Source: Planctomycetota bacterium (GTDB lineage: Bacteria > Planctomycetota > SZUA-567 > JAFGNG01). From it: a stretch of DNA of 6,088 nucleotides. The position numbers were made by a program, and so were the translations under genes. Position 1 is the stretch's first letter. Each line of letters begins with the position of its first letter. The stretch covers positions 1 to 6,088 of the forward strand of contig JAFGNG010000103.1 of assembly GCA_016927125.1 (NCBI GenBank), in the 5' to 3' direction. Below, piece after piece: positions 5,901-6,088 of this stretch. Below the pieces are notes generated by a model, which had not been told where the DNA came from, searched no databases, and saw only the letters and a program-made list of their open reading frames with translations.

Positions 5901-6088
5901 CGTGCATTCCATGCCGGGAGAGGGGTTTTCAACCTCGATCCGGAGCCAGAGATGCCTGCACCCGAGGAGGGCACCGTTGATGGAAGCGCTGGCTTCATAC
6001 CAGCACCTGCCGGTTGCGACAAGCTCGTCAGCCTTGACTACCGCATCTGCGGGCAAACCGTTGGGCCAACCCTCCGCTTCGCCACGCC
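2961..6088 (-). CDS. Large GH2-like multidomain protein, probably catalytically degenerate (5' end cut by window edge)
   Basis: The frame is open from the right edge to TAA (2963-2961), showing 1,041 residues; the true start lies outside. A TTG at 6056 is internal Leu with no ribosome binding site; residues are numbered from it. Domains in order: beta-sandwich sugar-binding-like (about 18-112); Ig-like (113-212) ending with the GH2 mark W183-S-L-E-D-P-Q-L-Y; R210-F-G-M-R-S-V leading into a TIM-barrel-like domain (225-510) with D219-V-K... style helices and I323-F-W-S; a second beta-sandwich (515-605); an alpha/beta domain resembling class I amidotransferase folds (606-805; G665-G-T-L-F-L-L-G and G774-K-G-R-L-L-L); a charged helix (811-832); and a C-terminal beta-sandwich module with W837-H-I-I-G-P-F and I968-Y-V-N-G. 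GH2 has its acid/base Glu in W-S-x-G-N-E; here the segment reads W325-S-A-N-L-D330. No E-Y-G or E-F-G nucleophile motif is evident either; near residues 411-420 the sequence reads V-L-T-P-V-R-P-G. Probably a carbohydrate-binding or inactive relative, or a divergent hydrolase. Localisation is unknown because the N terminus is missing. Confidence 0.8.
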   Translation of the reverse strand, partial: RGEAEGWPNGLPADAVVKADELVATGRCWYEASASINGALLGCRHLWLRIEVENPSPGMECTVWIDGNRLAKQAIRLEPLAFSLEGTSVLDPSVDISHRFVLLFAGEPAPVTFKAWIEGCNHQIIHDLQVEPDPDNSCLRLTLKLSRKFGPGPHQLGYKIFNAISSDKRKAIISGTLPTTGWATIPFAKFKPWSLEDPQLYFLEVTIENAIGKREQASVRFGMRSVSLTVDGFYFNQKPLRLCAVALSQPGNRKEIRSRLEAVKDSGFNMVWLGTGLNHAAWTEAADELGILLVVEPPPALRFPFEAGSLRQDNLLASAREMIETCGNSPATIFWSANLDCQESPCSPLQGLMRESRRLDPSRAVVSGLAPGSDCPEGWILPAQSETLVKGGGVALFTPRPCDQARFRKYARLHPRFSPAWVVLTPVRPGFDDKLPPEWKERCRAGFDALEMPPEAGDFEQFLKEGEDLHQQSLAEILPVLHCNPHLSGIVIDGRKWNPEEEVEYLEKLRFANSDSLPIFFAPSLTLHEGEDEDFQIALPRQQLRKNARFNVSLTPEKHTVSVWRDEIKADVGGDTFAIITIPGKFLLPGRYQLVLEADWEEGGISELSVEVLPGSRWNNPNLKLIATDPAVALGLGFSDGKISWAQTALLSLGDSLLAHEPVELAETLARTEAGGTLFLLGTPQDTGKVLQATGILSRAFQVHSLGKNLRDKIPESQVSAPLYFGRTTSLFEELPAIGLMGSQWAESLPEHYLEASIGRLHTGIFCQDCAPPWGATILEIPLGKGRLLLTTFRWLGALGRDALTETLLAQLLESFPPKKRLAKVADARIIELAAKLEELRKSSRLWHIIGPFSLAANPSPQKQTQWEEDQGNVLAKSFPPEESIDFNSPVTGSEGRILRWRKYYTAVSKNTSPGKSAPPLGAMKIAAMFNELAVEPVIIAPLFMPMPDAAAYAVTRLTSKNKNMIPARLTTRHPARIYVNGELQLSFPGGCDQVINLKLGKGENLICIKTVGSNALEFATRADHCPLSPYQWGFLMEFGE
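4907..4916 (-). repeat. Ten-G homopolymer within the GH2-like gene
   Basis: Ten consecutive C on the plus strand encode three Gly codons and the first base of Val (residues 381-384). The frame is continuous on both sides, so ten is the in-frame count here. Eleven G would reach TAA at 4863-4861, and nine G would reach TAA at 4816-4814. Either slip truncates the protein inside the barrel-like domain and removes about 600 residues. Such tracts can be phase-variation sites or sequencing-error sites. Confidence 0.9.

Noticed and set aside
6054..6056. TTG as the start of the large gene
   Set aside because: The frame stays open to the window edge, no Shine-Dalgarno sequence precedes it, and the residues in front (R-G-E-A-E-G-W-P-N-G) run smoothly into the domain, so it reads as internal Leu.

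Overview
The window carries five protein-coding genes, all on the minus strand. No tRNA, rRNA, CRISPR array or insertion sequence is visible. From right to left, which is the direction of transcription, they are: (1) the 3' part of a very large gene whose product resembles a family 2 glycoside hydrolase followed by extra beta-sandwich and alpha/beta domains (2961 to the right edge); (2) a compact three-gene cluster made of a GYD-domain protein, a PflX-type radical SAM protein and an Mth938-like protein (2714 down to 1195); (3) a secreted PEP-CTERM protein starting at 753 and cut off by the left edge within a few residues of its end.

The organism is probably a Gram-negative bacterium, because PEP-CTERM sorting accompanies an outer membrane and exopolysaccharide production. 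The C-terminal domain of the large protein (W-x-x-I-G-P-F, then a 'P-E-x-x-I-D' stretch, then 'I-Y-V-N-G') is of a kind common in Planctomycetes, Verrucomicrobia, Lentisphaerae, Omnitrophota and similar polysaccharide-degrading lineages. That placement is inference; nothing here fixes the phylum. Coding DNA is fairly GC-rich, and the two intergenic stretches are clearly AT-richer.

The three-gene cluster looks like one operon. The GYD stop and the radical SAM start are 30 bases apart, and the radical SAM stop overlaps the Mth938 start as ATGA. All three families are widespread, but the biochemical role of each is unknown or poorly known. This cluster is the best candidate for an undescribed system. 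The large glycosidase-like protein appears to have lost both catalytic glutamates expected of GH2, so it may bind carbohydrate or be structural. It also contains a run of ten G that would switch it off with any single-base slip.

The 441-base gap between the cluster and the PEP-CTERM gene is not empty. Its transcribed strand can fold into a three-way junction (828-900), and it also holds an 8-bp perfect palindrome (922-947) and a short tandem repeat. The 246-base gap upstream of the GYD gene is AT-rich and holds promoter-like sequences and a 7-bp inverted repeat. No convincing rho-independent terminator was found for any gene.
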